64,000 bases of DNA. Source: Hyphomicrobium sp. (GTDB lineage Bacteria; Pseudomonadota; Alphaproteobacteria; Rhizobiales; Hyphomicrobiaceae). Shown here in pieces: positions 63,624 through 64,000 of this stretch. The DNA is taken from contig JASBTM010000012.1 in assembly GCA_030148425.1 (NCBI GenBank), positions 108,569 through 172,568 on the forward strand, in the 5' to 3' direction. Both the position numbers and the translations under genes were made by a program. The notes under the pieces are model-generated. The model searched no databases, was not told the origin of the DNA, and saw only the letters and a list, made by a program, of their open reading frames with translations. Every line of letters begins with the position of its first letter. The first letter of the stretch is position 1.

Positions 63624-64000
63624 TCAGTAATCCCAGAAGACCGGGACCCAACGAAAGGCATCGCCATCGACCGCCACCCTGCCGACAGACGGGAACGGCA
63701 GGTGAGTGGCCACGAGCATCTCGCCGGTTTCAGCCAAGCCGCGCAAAAGACGGACGCGAACGCGGGCCGCTTCTTCGGGGGCGTGTTCAAAACCGTTGTG
63801 CCAGTCGGGTTGATCGAACCCGACCGCGAACACCGCATCTCCAGCGAATGTCAGTGCGTCGCCGCCTGACGCCACGCGAACCACGCTATGCCCTGGCGTG
63901 TGGCCACCAGTGCGGCGGACGACAACTCCTGGCGCAACCTCGTGCTCCTCCTCAAAGGTTCGCAGGTTGCTGCGATACTCATTCGCGAACCGCTTGGCAG
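63624..64000 (-). CDS. MBL-fold metallo-hydrolase, 3' part (start beyond window)
   Basis: The last 125 residues of a metallo-beta-lactamase-fold protein. GGHTPGHSVVRVASGGDALT gives the conserved His of the third motif, FAGDAVF the bridging Asp, and LVATHLPFPSVGR the last metal His. The frame remains open to the window end. The family hydrolyses varied substrates, so no exact reaction is assigned. It is the first chromosomal gene after the island. Confidence 0.85.
   Translation of the reverse strand, partial: AKRFANEYRSNLRTFEEEHEVAPGVVVRRTGGHTPGHSVVRVASGGDALTFAGDAVFAVGFDQPDWHNGFEHAPEEAARVRVRLLRGLAETGEMLVATHLPFPSVGRVAVDGDAFRWVPVFWDY

Overview
The window looks like the chromosome of an alphaproteobacterium of the order Hyphomicrobiales, possibly a Hyphomicrobium relative. 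The support is the GC-rich codon use, the order yqeY-dnaG-rpoD, a DnaG that has lost most of its zinc ligands, and the mix of housekeeping families. The genus is an inference from gene content only.

Core part, 1-22.2 kb. On the minus strand lie the start of carB, an Fsr-type MFS exporter, two tandem LolA-like secreted proteins, a ChaN-like protein and carA. Then yqeY, dnaG and rpoD run on the plus strand. A strong terminator closes rpoD. Next to it sit a tiny HTH protein and a tyrosine-recombinase-like protein whose catalytic residues look lost. The methionine-salvage operon mtnB-mtnD-mtnC follows, then a VOC protein, a GreA/GreB-like factor, a YjbQ protein, a carboxymuconolactone-decarboxylase-like protein, a 2OG-Fe(II) oxygenase, an NTF2-like protein, a GNAT/nitrilase pair, a SIMPL protein and a putative glycosyltransferase.

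Genomic island, about 22.2-63.36 kb. A CAU tRNA gene at 22166-22241 is followed at once by a P4-type tyrosine integrase. About 41 kb away, at 63346-63361, the last bases of the tRNA recur imperfectly. TGTTGGYAT motifs occur beside both ends. I read this as one integrated element. It carries integrase and AlpA relics, small hypothetical genes with a ribbon-helix-helix regulator, a second integrase inserted into one of two paralogous secreted proteins, a serine recombinase, a membrane J-domain protein, a GYF-TM-ClpP-like protease, an IS1-type transposase fragment and a Cys-rich secreted protein. A minus-strand phage- or satellite-like block lies at 37.8-46.7 kb (AlpA regulators, putative replication protein, HNH nuclease, tail-like protein).

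The cargo at 47.4-63.1 kb is the most striking part: a 4327-residue filamentous-haemagglutinin-type exoprotein behind a FecR-like anti-sigma regulator, an ECF sigma factor and a small protein joining an STN signalling domain to a TonB C-terminal-like domain. This layout resembles the PUMA3 (VreA-VreI-VreR) system of Pseudomonas aeruginosa. No TpsB outer-membrane transporter is in the window. After the island the chromosome resumes with the end of an MBL-fold hydrolase gene.

Regulatory structures include several intrinsic terminators, a two-copy operator-like repeat upstream of the RHH gene, and a structured RNA with its own terminator antisense to the leader of the putative replication gene, whose ribosome binding site lies inside a hairpin.
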